A DNA stretch of 64,000 nucleotides from Anopheles merus (Eukaryota; Arthropoda; Insecta; Diptera; Culicidae), in the NCBI RefSeq assembly GCF_017562075.2, contig NC_054083.1, positions 10,298,768 through 10,362,767 of the forward strand, given 5' to 3'. Of the stretch, positions 1 through 9,850 are shown one piece after another; within the stretch, counting starts at the first letter, position 1; every line of letters starts with the position of its first letter. The translations under genes and the position numbers were made by a program. The notes below the pieces were generated by a model. That model had not been told where the DNA came from, searched no databases, and saw only the letters and a program-made list of their open reading frames with translations.

Positions 1-216
1 ACTTTGAACAATCAGGTTAAGTTTATGAGCGTAGCATGGAATATGTTCTATTTTGGCCAGTTGTACTGCGCGTTTCATATTCGCAGCGTTGTCAGTGACT
101 ACACAAACTACTTTTTCGGAAATTTTAAAATTATCCATTGTTTGTTTGATCCTCCCTGCAATATTTTCCGAAGCATGTTTGTTGGAAAATTCTTCGCAAG
201 CTAGCAAAAATTTTGT
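1..216 (-). pseudogene. hAT transposase fragment (catalytic core)
   Basis: On the minus strand the frame reads ...LLACEEFSNKHASENIA..., then VVCVVTDNAANMKRAV, then HIPCYAHKLNLIV. These blocks align with the hAT transposases at 5231-7054 and 8027-9850 (HTAENIDQWL, VVTDNAANMKSAV, HIPCFAHTLNLIV). VTDNA carries the second catalytic Asp of the hAT DDE triad. The frame is open from 216 to the window edge and is preceded by a stop at 217-219, so this is a truncated piece and no start can be assigned. It belongs to a related but clearly different hAT family member from the palindromic copies. Confidence 0.8.
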
Positions 217-505
217 TTACTAAACAAAACAAAATGTAAGAAAGAACGAGAATGCGGAAGTGAGAGGCGGATATGGGATATATAGATATAATAACTGTAC
301 AATCAATTATTTTCTATTACTGTATTAGATTTCAATTATAATAAACATACACGCACTCATATAAACACATAACACACTATACATATTCAACATAAATTTC
401 AATTCATTCATCAATTTAATTTAATTCATCATTTTTGGAGCGAAGCTTTCAAACGCAAATCTTCTACCTCATCGTTTCAACGTATCCAGCAGCACTTCTG
501 GCGGA

Positions 506-791
506 GAGCATTTTCGCTCCTGGCAGCGCATCGCACATACGCACCCCTGTGTGCAGCACTCCGTATGGTGCGAAACTTCGCTCCTGGGAGCGCATCGCAC
601 AATCGCTCCTGCGTGCAGCGCAACTTGTGGTGCGAAACTTCGATCCTGCGTGCAACGCTCCGTGAGGTGCGAAATTTTGCTCCTGGGAGCGCATCGCACA
701 ATCGCTCCTGTGTGCAGCGCTCCGTGCGGAGCTACCTCAAGCGCAACGCACACTTTAGAGAGCGAAAGCGGTGCGCTCCGCTCTTGCAAAA
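506..791. repeat. GC-rich subterminal tandem repeat (~65-bp unit)
   Basis: Four imperfect units, one shortened to about 36 bp, share GCTCCTGGGAGCGCATCGCA followed by CAATCGCTCCTG, GTGCAGCGCTCCG and GGTGCGAAA. The block lies just inside the hAT terminus at 812 and so resembles the subterminal repeats of the larger hAT unit. Such repeats act as transposase binding sites in some hAT elements; that role is inferred here. Confidence 0.7.
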
Positions 792-812
792 GAGCTACTT
801 GACCCAACACTA

Positions 813-2259
813 CTGGCGATTTCTTTCACCTCTCTTCATTCTTGCGGGACTATATAGAGGAACTTTGTTTAATATCATCAATGCCCGCTTCTTCGCCACG
901 TCTTGAGAGTTTCCGAGGAGACTACTCCTAATCTTATCCAGTCCTGGGGAAGAATTATTGTAAGAAAGGAGAGCTAGGGATAGGACGACCATGGTGAAAG
1001 GTGCATACAAGCTAGGAATCACTACAAGGCGCATATTGTTCAAATTTCTGCGCTGGAACTAAGTCTGGACAGACTCTTTCGGCGAACTGAAAAAGCCAGT
1101 CTCCTGAAAATCTTTCGCTCTCATTTGTAATTGTGCTGTTTCGTATCCTTTGTTCACAACGCACGTAGAGAAGTGTCAGGCGGGAGATGTTGACAAATTT
1201 GCGCCAGAATCCTCTCTTTTTCGCTTTAAAGCAAGTTTCTACATGTTCTCTCCAGTGCCTCATATTTTTCGTATAAGGCAATGGAGTCATGGAGTTTATA
1301 TTGTCCAAATGCCCTTCGCTTGGCTACGTATGCAGTTTAGCAGTCTCTGTCCCCCCAAGGAGTGGGAGGTTTGGTATGCGTCCTTATTTGGCGGGGCTCT
1401 CTTGTTTGTGCTGCAAGAGCGCACTCGTTTACACAGTCTACGAGATTTTTGTATTCGCCTAGTGGTTCAAAAATGGATGTCACAGATGACAGCCTCACTG
1501 ATATTATTGCGTTGTATCTCGCCCAATCAATATTCCTTGTCATGTCGTAGTTGCCAGGTATGCTATTGATTGGGTGCCTTCCTGTAGTGATTTTAATTTC
1601 AATCGGTAAGTGATCGCTGCCATTAGGGTCTTGGATAATCTTCCACAGAGTATCCAGAGCAAGCGACACTGAGCATAGAGACAGGTCCATTGAACTGTCA
1701 CGCGCCGAAGGCCCTGCCACTCTAGTAGCATCGCCGGAGTTTAATATTATCAATCTATGGTTGTCGCAAAAGTCCCTAATGACTGGAGCACATGGGTCGT
1801 CTCGTGTGCATCCCCAGTCGTATCCACGAGAATTGAAATCTCCCAGGATGAAGGAATGTGTTTTCATATCAGATGCTATTATTTAAAGATCCTTTTTAAT
1901 CTTCTCAAGTTTAATCTCGGCTTCCGATGATATATATATACAGATGCAAAGAATAAATCAAGATCGCTTATCTTTGCCCGGATTGCGACACATTCGATAA
2001 TTAATAGTGAGGGGAGGGATATTCAAAAGAATTATATGTTTTTTCGTACTCCTATGAATACTCCCCCACCACGCCTAACTCTATCTACAGTGTTTCGATC
2101 TTGGCGTACAATAGTATATCAGTGGAAGGAAACTTTATCAGGGGAAAGCCAAGTTTCTGATAGGACAAATACATCTATGTTGTGTTTGTATACCTGTACT
2201 TCAAACATATCTATTTTTCCAAGAAAACTTCTACAATTCAATTGGAGTATGTTAGCCAT
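813..2259 (-). pseudogene. LINE ORF2: AP-endonuclease and start of reverse transcriptase
   Basis: Starts at ATG 2259 with MANILQLNCRSF, followed by VFVLSETWLSPDK and RRGGGVFIGVR, the usual N-terminal endonuclease blocks. The best-preserved stretch (1337-1867) holds ILGDFNSRGYDWG, DLSLCS and GSDHLPIEI, the catalytic Asp/His region of APE-type LINE endonucleases. PTPWGDRDC then marks the linker, followed by a stop and the coiled region around ALYEKYEALERTCRN. WLFQFAERVCPDLVPAQKF and NNSSPGLDKIRSSLL (810-1043) begin the RT. Several stops and frameshifts break it, so it is inactive. It is cut at 812 by a hAT element; just before the cut an expected Trp codon reads TGA. Confidence 0.75.
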
Positions 2260-2344
2260 GAACGGGTTAATGTTCCAATTGTACCAACGAACTCAAAGCA
2301 GGCCATTGCCCAAGCTATTGCTTTATTGCGCTGACCAACATTGG

Positions 2345-3693
2345 TCATGTCATAGCAATTATGCTTTTAAATGGTTCTGGAAAAGCCAGCGCTATAATCA
2401 TTGTATCAATCATTTCTGATATGGGTAGCGACTGAACCTTTCGTCGAGGTTTCATTTTTGGTTCTGGCTTAGGCTGGGGATTTCGGAGGAGGAAAGGAGA
2501 AGGGAGTGATGGAAGATCCTCGTCCAGCGAAGGATTGTTAGGTTTTCTGGGACGAGGGGCACGTGCTAGACGAGGTGGTGCCTGGGGAGGAGTGTTTTTC
2601 TTCTCATAACTTTGAGAAGCTTTCTTCTCCTTAGGAGGCGTAGCCTTCATAGGGGTTTTCCTAGGGCGACGACGATTCACGGATCTTTTCCCTGTTATTA
2701 TCACCTCCGAGATTTTAGGTACTGGTTCCTGGTTGACCGATGTGAGCTTTTCAGCTAGCACGCTGTATGTGTTTTCGATCGAGCTACCATTCGCTAGAAC
2801 TGCAGCATATGACCCACGAGCCAATTGATACTGGGCTTTTTTTAAGTTCATTTTGCGACTTCTTGTACACCGGGCACTCTTTTAGTTCATGCCAATGATG
2901 TTTACATTGAGCACATTTAAATGGCACTGCAATCCGATGACGGATGTTGACCTTGGAATTTAAAACATTTAAATTTGTTGCTGCAAAAATCTTTTGTATG
3001 ACCGATTTCACTACATTCCTCGCATATTGGAATCTTGGGAACAAAGGGTCTTGCAATAGGAATGCGAGGCCCTTCACACACCAAGAAACTAGGAAGTACA
3101 GTTCCCTCAAGCGTAACGCGCTTTGATTTTGTTTCCGTGTACGTCTTTTGCCCGTTTACTGTGGAAGAGGTGTAAAGTGGTTTCACCGCAACCACCCTCA
3201 CCCCTGAAGTGGAAAGAGTCCGGAAAGCACCCATTCCCAACTTTAGCAGTTCTTCGGATGGAATATCCAGCTCCTATATGACTCCTGCTACCTCAACTAT
3301 TCCACCTGAGATATACAACAGGTAGTGATCAGTGAATTGTGGATCAGCTGCTATAGCGTTCGCCTGCATTCGGTCGCTAACGGTGATTCGTATCCGGTTA
3401 GTACGAACACGAAATACATCGGTTACCGCAGGATAGCTTTTATGCAGGGATGCAGTTATAGCCACAAGGTTGAGATCACTTTTTCTGGGCATCATGAAGA
3501 CGCGAAAGTCTCCCCGGTAGCAAGAAAGGTATTCACGATGTCTTGCTTTGTCAGTCGACATTGGTGTGACGGTGGCAAAAACTTTTTTGCAAATGGTTCC
3601 TTCTTCTACTACTACAGGTGCTTTCCTTTTCTTATGGGATAACGTAGTGAACGCTTCATCTGAGGAAATCGTTAAAATTTCCATAATGGCCAT
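2345..3693 (-). pseudogene. LINE ORF1 (gag-like, CCHC zinc knuckles)
   Basis: The likely start is ATG 3693 (MAIMEILTISSDEAF), 13 bases inside the hAT target site. The frame runs to a stop at 3274-3276, then continues in the same frame (ELDIPSEELLKLGMGAF) to 2917, so that stop is a single nonsense codon. CEECSEIGHTKDFC is an intact C-x2-C-x4-H-x4-C knuckle. The next (CFKFQGQHPSSDC) has Phe where the second Cys should be. A third, CAQCKHHWHELKEC, is in another frame. A Pro/Lys-rich tail (2345-2851, third frame) ends the ORF. At least two frameshifts and one stop make it a pseudogene. Its expected role was RNA binding in the LINE RNP. Confidence 0.75.
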
Positions 3694-3697
3694 ATTG

Positions 3698-3705
3698 GTC
3701 ACAAT
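3698..3705. repeat. Target-site duplication GTCACAAT, left copy
   Basis: An 8-bp direct repeat identical to 11197-11204, immediately outside TAGTGTTGGGTAAAGT. Eight bases is the hAT hallmark. It shows that 3706-11196 inserted as one unit. Confidence 0.9.
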
Positions 3706-3719
3706 TAGTGTTGGGTAAA

Positions 3720-4320
3720 GTAGCACAATTAAGTGTGCTGTGCGCACACGCACATTGCCTTTAGTGTGCTGTGCGCACTGTGCGCACAGTGCGCACTTGG
3801 AACCAGTGCGGAAGTGCTAGCACAGTGCTAGCACTTTCGCACAGTGCTAGCACAGTGCTAGCACTTTCGCACAGTGCGCTCTCTGAGCACAGTGCGAAAG
3901 TGCTAGCACAGTGCTAGCACTTTCGCACAGTGCGCTCTCTGAGCACAGTGCGGAAGTGCTAGCACAGTGCTAGCACTTTCGCACAGTGCGCTCTCTGAGC
4001 ACAGTGCGGAAGTGGTAGCACAGTGTTAGCACTTTCGCACAGTGCGCTCTCTGAGCACAGTGCGGAAGTGCTAGCACAGTGTTAGCACTTTCGCACAGTG
4101 CGGAAGTGCTAGCACAGTGCTAGCACTTTCGCACAGTGCGCTCTCTGATCACAGTGCGAAAGTGCTAGCACAGTGTTAGCACTTTCGCACAGTGCGGAAG
4201 TGCTAGCACAGTGTTAGCACTTTCGCACAGTGCGCTCTCTGATCACAGTGCGGAAGTACTAGCACAGTGCTTGCACTTTCGCACAGTGCGCTTTCTGTGC
4301 ACTACACAGGGCTCCGTGCA
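3720..4320. repeat. Left subterminal palindromic repeat array of the hAT unit
   Basis: About 600 bp of GTGCTAGCACAGTGCTAGCA, CTTTCGCACAGTGCG and CTCTCTGAGCACAGTGCGGA motifs in roughly 35- to 60-bp units. Many units are themselves palindromic (GTGCTAGCAC, GTGCGCACAGTGCGCAC). It lies directly inside the terminal inverted repeat, where hAT transposases typically bind. This array is about 180 bp longer than its mirror copy at 10770-11180. Confidence 0.85.
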
Positions 4321-5230
4321 CTTTTGCGCTGTACGTTTTTTGAACCCTGTGCGCTCATAGAGCAATTTGTTCACTAAGTGGTGCCTCGTTAACGTGGAAA
4401 AGCGGAAACCTAATGGCACTAACAGCATGAAATAACATGAAAGATGAGTATGAAGTGTAACAGAAAAATAATGTCCCAATGGTCATTTTCCCTCCTGTAA
4501 TGTTGCACTATAAATGATTGTGTTTAAATTATAAAAAATAAATAGGTACATGAAGTTGATTCAGAATATTTATACTATACAACCGATATGCAACACACAT
4601 ATAATCCAAACGAAAGATAGATTATTAACGGATCTTCGGATTACTTCCCTACATTTTTTTTCCTTTTGTTTTGTTTTATAAGGAGAGAGGATCTTCTAAA
4701 AGACACCCTATCCCCGGGTAGTGTGGGATTTTTACCCACTAAAAACTCTCCTTCATGAATTCGAAATAAGCATCTCTTGAAACCGGCGTATAGCCTAGCT
4801 ATCGCATTCAAAAGAGCTTGAAATCAAGAATTTTTCCGACTGGTTAGAGTAAATCAAACTTGACAAAAAATCGTTTAATGCAGTGACGATCCCATGGCTC
4901 CATGTGCAAAAATCCTTATTTCCCAAAAGCTTCTGAAACCAGCGAAAACGACCTATTTAACTAATTGAAGATAGTATGTTTGATATAAAATTATAGAAAA
5001 AAAAATTCAAGCATGACAGCTTATTTAGCATCAACACTTATTAAAAAAGTTGTGTTTAACCAAATTAGTAATAGTATTCTGGTTATTAGGAGTACAATAA
5101 AGGAATGGTAATGCAGTAAAATTATGAAATATTTGTGGTGTTTAAATGTAAGTAAAATTTAAAAAAAAACAGTAGTTCAATTGATTCTACGCTCACTTTA
5201 TGCTTTTTTAGCACTGCTGCTAAACCGGTT
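4321..5230. other. Non-coding 3' region of left hAT copy
   Basis: AT-rich sequence between the transposase stop and the subterminal array, mirrored at 9851-10769 with only a few differences. The only open frames are short and mirror one another; none looks like a gene. It presumably includes the transposase 3' UTR. Confidence 0.6.
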
Positions 5231-7054
5231 CTAGCAGTTTTTATTGTGTTTTATGAACAATATTTTGTTCAATTTGTTTGGTTTTAGTCGATTCCGTTTA
5301 CTTCGTTCAATGTCTCCTGCCTTAGAAAACACTCGTTCACAAGGAACTGAAGTAGCAGGTATGCACAACTCACGGAGCATTACTTGGTAGACTGTTGGAT
5401 ATTTATATTTGTTTAGCTTCCACCATTCTAATGGATCATCGTTACGGTGTGCCAAAGGCTCTGCAACGTAATTATCAAGCTCTTTTTCTAGACAACTCCG
5501 TGAGTTGAGCATGATTTGTGGATGATTTTGATTAGTGTCAAATTCTGCCCAAAGATTCGTATCGTCCGTGGCAATTTCTGTTCCCGTTACAACAATTTCT
5601 GGGGAGTTGTTCAGGTCGTTTTGGAAGTTGTTCTCCATTCTCATCTCTCGTAATACTGCATTACAACATTCTTTAAACTCGTGTTCATCAGAAAATCCTT
5701 TTTGTTTAAATCGAGGATCAACAACGGTTGCTCGGGAAACAGAGGTGGTGTATGCATACTTAAATTTATTATTTAAGCCATCGATCAAAAGTTGCATCAT
5801 TTCTAAAACTGGTTCCGAACTAGTCTTAGTTTGCAACAACGATTTTAGTTTTGACAACAGTAGCTTATGCAAAACACGAACCTTTGATACAGTTACATTT
5901 TTTTCAGCTGACATTTCTTTGGTTACTACATCGAATATTTTAAGTATGTCAGACGCCTCCTTCATAATTAGCCATTCAGATTCATTTAATTCATATTCAA
6001 ACCGGAGCAATGCAAGAGTAGAAATTATAGGTTCTTTATTTGCGTAAAATCGCTCCAGCATATAGTACGTAGAATTCCACCGTGTGGCTACGTCTAACAA
6101 AAGTTTCAGCTTTGGATATTTCATATTGTTCTGCATCTCCTGGAGCTTCACCAGAGCAATTGTGCTTTTTTTAAAATGTGTAACAATCTTCCGTATTTTT
6201 GTAAGCATATCTGATATTGTTTTACTGATTGCATCTTTTACAATTAAATTAAGCGTATGAGCAAAACATGGAATGTGGCGGATTCCTAAGCTATTCACTG
6301 CACTCTTCATGTTAGCCGCATTATCTGTGACAACACAGCAAACTTTTTTTGAAATGTTATAGTTATCCATAACTGTTCTCAACCACTGATCTATATTTTC
6401 TGCAGTATGTCGTTTTGCAGACTCGTTACAATCTAACAAATAAGTTGTCAATTTGCCGTCCGTTTCATCAATAAAATGAGCAGTTGCTGATAAAAACCTA
6501 ACATTGTTTATGTCGGTCCAGCCATCCGATGTTAAACACACAGCTTTAGAATTATTCAATCTATTTTGTACTTTTTCCAGAAGCTTCTGATACTCGTTGT
6601 TCAGCATTGTATTGCTAAACGTTTTTCGGTTAGGAAGGTTATAACTTGGGCAAACGGTATGGAAGAGTTGCTTGAAATCATCAGCTTCCAATAAATAAAA
6701 GGGCAACGCATGATTGCAAAACACATTGAGAAGCTGCTGATCAATACTCGTTTTTGTATTGGTGCTTAAAGGCTTGAAAACATCAACATAGTCACTAACT
6801 GATGACTGAACTCGTTTGCCTAATGTTGCTGTATTTTCACGCTGTTCTTTCACTAAGCTTGAAGAAGCTGAACTTTGCGCGGGTTCGAAATCGGTGGTCG
6901 GATGTTTTTTAGCAAAATGACGCTTCAAGGTGAACGATGAAGTGCCGCTAACCGTTAAGACATCTTTACAGATATTACATCTGTATTTATTAATCGCGGC
7001 AGTATGACGCTCAAAAAACTTCCAAATACCTGCATTCTTTTTTGATGCTTCCAT
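5231..7054 (-). CDS. hAT (Ac/ZBED-like) transposase, left copy
   Basis: A full-length 607-residue transposase that would cut and paste the element. The first in-frame ATG (7054) begins MEASKKNAGIWKFFERH, the usual start of a BED zinc finger; the frame is open further upstream but without an ATG. The BED finger ligands are C26, C29, H46 and H51. The RNase-H-like core has LTSDGWTD (D177) and VVTDNAAN (D244). A TRWNSTYYMLERF block follows. The C-terminal hAT dimerisation domain carries VPCERVFSKAGD with the likely catalytic E573, ending KILFIKHNKNC. No stop or frameshift was seen, and the protein is identical to the copy at 8027-9850. The frame upstream of the ATG differs between the copies because of one A in a poly-A tract. 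It is probably functional; TATA-type promoter elements were not identified. Confidence 0.93.
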   Translation of the reverse strand: MEASKKNAGIWKFFERHTAAINKYRCNICKDVLTVSGTSSFTLKRHFAKKHPTTDFEPAQSSASSSLVKEQRENTATLGKRVQSSVSDYVDVFKPLSTNTKTSIDQQLLNVFCNHALPFYLLEADDFKQLFHTVCPSYNLPNRKTFSNTMLNNEYQKLLEKVQNRLNNSKAVCLTSDGWTDINNVRFLSATAHFIDETDGKLTTYLLDCNESAKRHTAENIDQWLRTVMDNYNISKKVCCVVTDNAANMKSAVNSLGIRHIPCFAHTLNLIVKDAISKTISDMLTKIRKIVTHFKKSTIALVKLQEMQNNMKYPKLKLLLDVATRWNSTYYMLERFYANKEPIISTLALLRFEYELNESEWLIMKEASDILKIFDVVTKEMSAEKNVTVSKVRVLHKLLLSKLKSLLQTKTSSEPVLEMMQLLIDGLNNKFKYAYTTSVSRATVVDPRFKQKGFSDEHEFKECCNAVLREMRMENNFQNDLNNSPEIVVTGTEIATDDTNLWAEFDTNQNHPQIMLNSRSCLEKELDNYVAEPLAHRNDDPLEWWKLNKYKYPTVYQVMLRELCIPATSVPCERVFSKAGDIERSKRNRLKPNKLNKILFIKHNKNC

Positions 7055-7323
7055 TATTGCCTCAAATAGTCTGCACTTCGCTAACACTGTCGATATCGTC
7101 ACTGCTAAACCAAAATGCACTGAACAAGTGGCACGTTTGACAGTTATTTCAAAGAATGCTTTTTTTTCTGCCAGCACACTCCTGTGTGGTTTTTTTCTCC
7201 CAAACGGCTGTCTGCCACTTATCAATATGTGCGACAGTTTCCTATTTCACGCGCTACATGTGTGTATTGTTTTGAATAAAACTGCCGCTGCTCCCGTTCA
7301 CTATGCATACAAAAGAATGGTTG

Positions 7324-7455
7324 TAGTGTTGGTAAGGTGGTGGACAAAAATATACGTCTGATTTCATCCCAAACATCCACAAGTAACGCACAATGTTTGC
7401 CGTAGTGTAAGACAAAAACTTCAGCAAATCAAACATATATTTTTGTCCCACACTA
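7324..7455. repeat. 132-bp inverted-repeat element in the spacer
   Basis: The left end TAGTGTTGGTAAGG...GGACAAAAATATA is mirrored by TATATTTTTGTCCCACACTA on the right. It is either a small TA- or hAT-type MITE or a degenerate inner end of the right-hand hAT copy, because TAGTGTTGG-TAAGG resembles TAGTGTTGGGTAAAG. No clear target duplication. Confidence 0.5.
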
Positions 7456-7618
7456 TACCCCTTCCTTCTTGGTGTGCAACAGAATAAACTAGCCTAAAAT
7501 GCTTTCTCGTTCGAACACAGCGCTTTCATACTCTGTTCTGACAGAGCGAGAAAGCATGCTCCTTTTGCTACCTGCAACGACATGTCTACACACAGAAAAA
7601 TTGTCGATCACTTTAATA

Positions 7619-7860
7619 CAGGGTTTCCCACTGTTTTTTTATTGTTTCCCGGGAATATTTAGATACTTCCCTGATTTGTGTGGATACTTTCCACGATTTA
7701 TTATGCATTATGGAAATTATTTGGAGTTTTTTATTGATTTTTTATAGGACCATGAACATAAATTGTGAGAACAAATCAAATATATTTGGCAAACGGTCGG
7801 TAAATTTTGAAACAAACTCAAATATTCAGGGTAAAGCAACAAAACCCCCCAAAAACCCTG
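7619..7860. mobile_element. CAGGG-type MITE with TA target site
   Basis: 242 bp, beginning CAGGGTTTCCCACTG and ending CAAAAACCCTG, flanked by TA (7617-7618, 7861-7862). The same terminus occurs in the foldback MITE at 45665-45909, which suggests one Tc1/mariner- or pogo-like family. Its right end is only 4 bp from the inner edge of the right hAT arm. Confidence 0.7.
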
Positions 7861-8026
7861 TAAACAGCAGACAGCCGTTTGGGAGAAAAAAACCACACAG
7901 GAGTGTGCTGGCAGAAAAAAAGCATTCTTTGAAATAACTGTCAAACGTGCCACTTGTTCAGTGCATTTTGGTTTAGCAGTGACGATATCGACAGTGTTAG
8001 CGAAGTGCAGACTATTTGAGGCAATA

Positions 8027-9850
8027 ATGGAAGCATCAAAAAAGAATGCAGGTATTTGGAAGTTTTTTGAGCGTCATACTGCCGCGATTAATAAATACAG
8101 ATGTAATATCTGTAAAGATGTCTTAACGGTTAGCGGCACTTCATCGTTCACCTTGAAGCGTCATTTTGCTAAAAAACATCCGACCACCGATTTCGAACCC
8201 GCGCAAAGTTCAGCTTCTTCAAGCTTAGTGAAAGAACAGCGTGAAAATACAGCAACATTAGGCAAACGAGTTCAGTCATCAGTTAGTGACTATGTTGATG
8301 TTTTCAAGCCTTTAAGCACCAATACAAAAACGAGTATTGATCAGCAGCTTCTCAATGTGTTTTGCAATCATGCGTTACCCTTTTATTTATTGGAAGCTGA
8401 TGATTTCAAGCAACTCTTCCATACCGTTTGCCCAAGTTATAACCTTCCTAACCGAAAAACGTTTAGCAATACAATGCTGAACAACGAGTATCAGAAGCTT
8501 CTGGAAAAAGTACAAAATAGATTGAATAATTCTAAAGCTGTGTGTTTAACATCGGATGGCTGGACCGACATAAACAATGTTAGGTTTTTATCAGCAACTG
8601 CTCATTTTATTGATGAAACGGACGGCAAATTGACAACTTATTTGTTAGATTGTAACGAGTCTGCAAAACGACATACTGCAGAAAATATAGATCAGTGGTT
8701 GAGAACAGTTATGGATAACTATAACATTTCAAAAAAAGTTTGCTGTGTTGTCACAGATAATGCGGCTAACATGAAGAGTGCAGTGAATAGCTTAGGAATC
8801 CGCCACATTCCATGTTTTGCTCATACGCTTAATTTAATTGTAAAAGATGCAATCAGTAAAACAATATCAGATATGCTTACAAAAATACGGAAGATTGTTA
8901 CACATTTTAAAAAAAGCACAATTGCTCTGGTGAAGCTCCAGGAGATGCAGAACAATATGAAATATCCAAAGCTGAAACTTTTGTTAGACGTAGCCACACG
9001 GTGGAATTCTACGTACTATATGCTGGAGCGATTTTACGCAAATAAAGAACCTATAATTTCTACTCTTGCATTGCTCCGGTTTGAATATGAATTAAATGAA
9101 TCTGAATGGCTAATTATGAAGGAGGCGTCTGACATACTTAAAATATTCGATGTAGTAACCAAAGAAATGTCAGCTGAAAAAAATGTAACTGTATCAAAGG
9201 TTCGTGTTTTGCATAAGCTACTGTTGTCAAAACTAAAATCGTTGTTGCAAACTAAGACTAGTTCGGAACCAGTTTTAGAAATGATGCAACTTTTGATCGA
9301 TGGCTTAAATAATAAATTTAAGTATGCATACACCACCTCTGTTTCCCGAGCAACCGTTGTTGATCCTCGATTTAAACAAAAAGGATTTTCTGATGAACAC
9401 GAGTTTAAAGAATGTTGTAATGCAGTATTACGAGAGATGAGAATGGAGAACAACTTCCAAAACGACCTGAACAACTCCCCAGAAATTGTTGTAACGGGAA
9501 CAGAAATTGCCACGGACGATACGAATCTTTGGGCAGAATTTGACACTAATCAAAATCATCCACAAATCATGCTCAACTCACGGAGTTGTCTAGAAAAAGA
9601 GCTTGATAATTACGTTGCAGAGCCTTTGGCACACCGTAACGATGATCCATTAGAATGGTGGAAGCTAAACAAATATAAATATCCAACAGTCTACCAAGTA
9701 ATGCTCCGTGAGTTGTGCATACCTGCTACTTCAGTTCCTTGTGAACGAGTGTTTTCTAAGGCAGGAGACATTGAACGAAGTAAACGGAATCGACTAAAAC
9801 CAAACAAATTGAACAAAATATTGTTCATAAAACACAATAAAAACTGCTAG
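8027..9850 (+). CDS. hAT (Ac/ZBED-like) transposase, right copy
   Basis: The inverted twin of the gene at 5231-7054, with an identical 607-residue product. ATG 8027 was chosen because it opens the BED finger (MEASKKN...). The longer frame starting at 7961 begins with GTG. Domains are a BED finger (about residues 10-52), a DDE core with D177 and D244 plus an inserted helical region, and a C-terminal hAT dimerisation domain (about 530-605) with E573. The stop is followed by AT-rich sequence and then the subterminal repeats and TIR at 11196. The two genes diverge from the spacer, so a common bidirectional promoter is plausible but unproven. Both ends of the unit are compatible with the same enzyme. 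Confidence 0.93.
   Translation: MEASKKNAGIWKFFERHTAAINKYRCNICKDVLTVSGTSSFTLKRHFAKKHPTTDFEPAQSSASSSLVKEQRENTATLGKRVQSSVSDYVDVFKPLSTNTKTSIDQQLLNVFCNHALPFYLLEADDFKQLFHTVCPSYNLPNRKTFSNTMLNNEYQKLLEKVQNRLNNSKAVCLTSDGWTDINNVRFLSATAHFIDETDGKLTTYLLDCNESAKRHTAENIDQWLRTVMDNYNISKKVCCVVTDNAANMKSAVNSLGIRHIPCFAHTLNLIVKDAISKTISDMLTKIRKIVTHFKKSTIALVKLQEMQNNMKYPKLKLLLDVATRWNSTYYMLERFYANKEPIISTLALLRFEYELNESEWLIMKEASDILKIFDVVTKEMSAEKNVTVSKVRVLHKLLLSKLKSLLQTKTSSEPVLEMMQLLIDGLNNKFKYAYTTSVSRATVVDPRFKQKGFSDEHEFKECCNAVLREMRMENNFQNDLNNSPEIVVTGTEIATDDTNLWAEFDTNQNHPQIMLNSRSCLEKELDNYVAEPLAHRNDDPLEWWKLNKYKYPTVYQVMLRELCIPATSVPCERVFSKAGDIERSKRNRLKPNKLNKILFIKHNKNC

Larger units (their letters stand above)
1..812 (-). mobile_element. 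hAT element, 3' part cut by window edge, right TIR at 812
   Basis: The right end reads CTACTTGACCCAACACTA at 795-812. Its reverse complement, TAGTGTTGGGTCAAGTAG, closely matches the terminus of the large hAT unit that starts at 3706. A hAT transposase fragment (1-216) and a GC-rich subterminal repeat block (506-791) lie inside. The element sits in the RT region of the minus-strand LINE, whose reading frame resumes at 813. The expected 8-bp target duplication would be CTGGCGAT (813-820); its partner lies outside the window. Bases 217-505 are AT-rich with no readable protein. Confidence 0.75.
813..3697 (-). mobile_element. I/Jockey-group non-LTR retrotransposon (decayed)
   Basis: A minus-strand LINE with ORF1 (three CCHC knuckles) followed by ORF2 (AP-endonuclease, linker, start of RT). 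It is interrupted twice by related hAT elements. One ends at 812 inside the RT domain. The other sits just upstream of ORF1: the flanks 3698-3705 and 11197-11204 are the same 8 bp, so the LINE 5' leader continues from 11205. Three CCHC motifs in ORF1 point to the I/Jockey superfamily; exact clade not decided. Confidence 0.75.
7216..7866. other. Central spacer of the hAT palindrome
   Basis: 651 bp lying between the two inverted arms and upstream of both transposase genes, so any shared bidirectional promoter would lie here or just inside the arms. It contains a short inverted-repeat element (7324-7455), an 11-bp hairpin (ATGCTTTCTCG / CGAGAAAGCAT, 7499-7558) and a TA-flanked MITE (7619-7860). 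No inner copy of TAGTGTTGGGTAAAGT is intact. Confidence 0.7.

Noticed and set aside
3720..4320. CRISPR-like array
   Set aside because: Units are contiguous and partly palindromic with no unique spacers, sit at a transposon end in eukaryotic DNA, and are mirrored at the other end.
7961..8026. Longer N-terminus of the right hAT transposase starting at 7961
   Set aside because: That codon is GTG; the first ATG (8027) coincides with the expected BED-finger start, and the upstream frame differs between the two copies.
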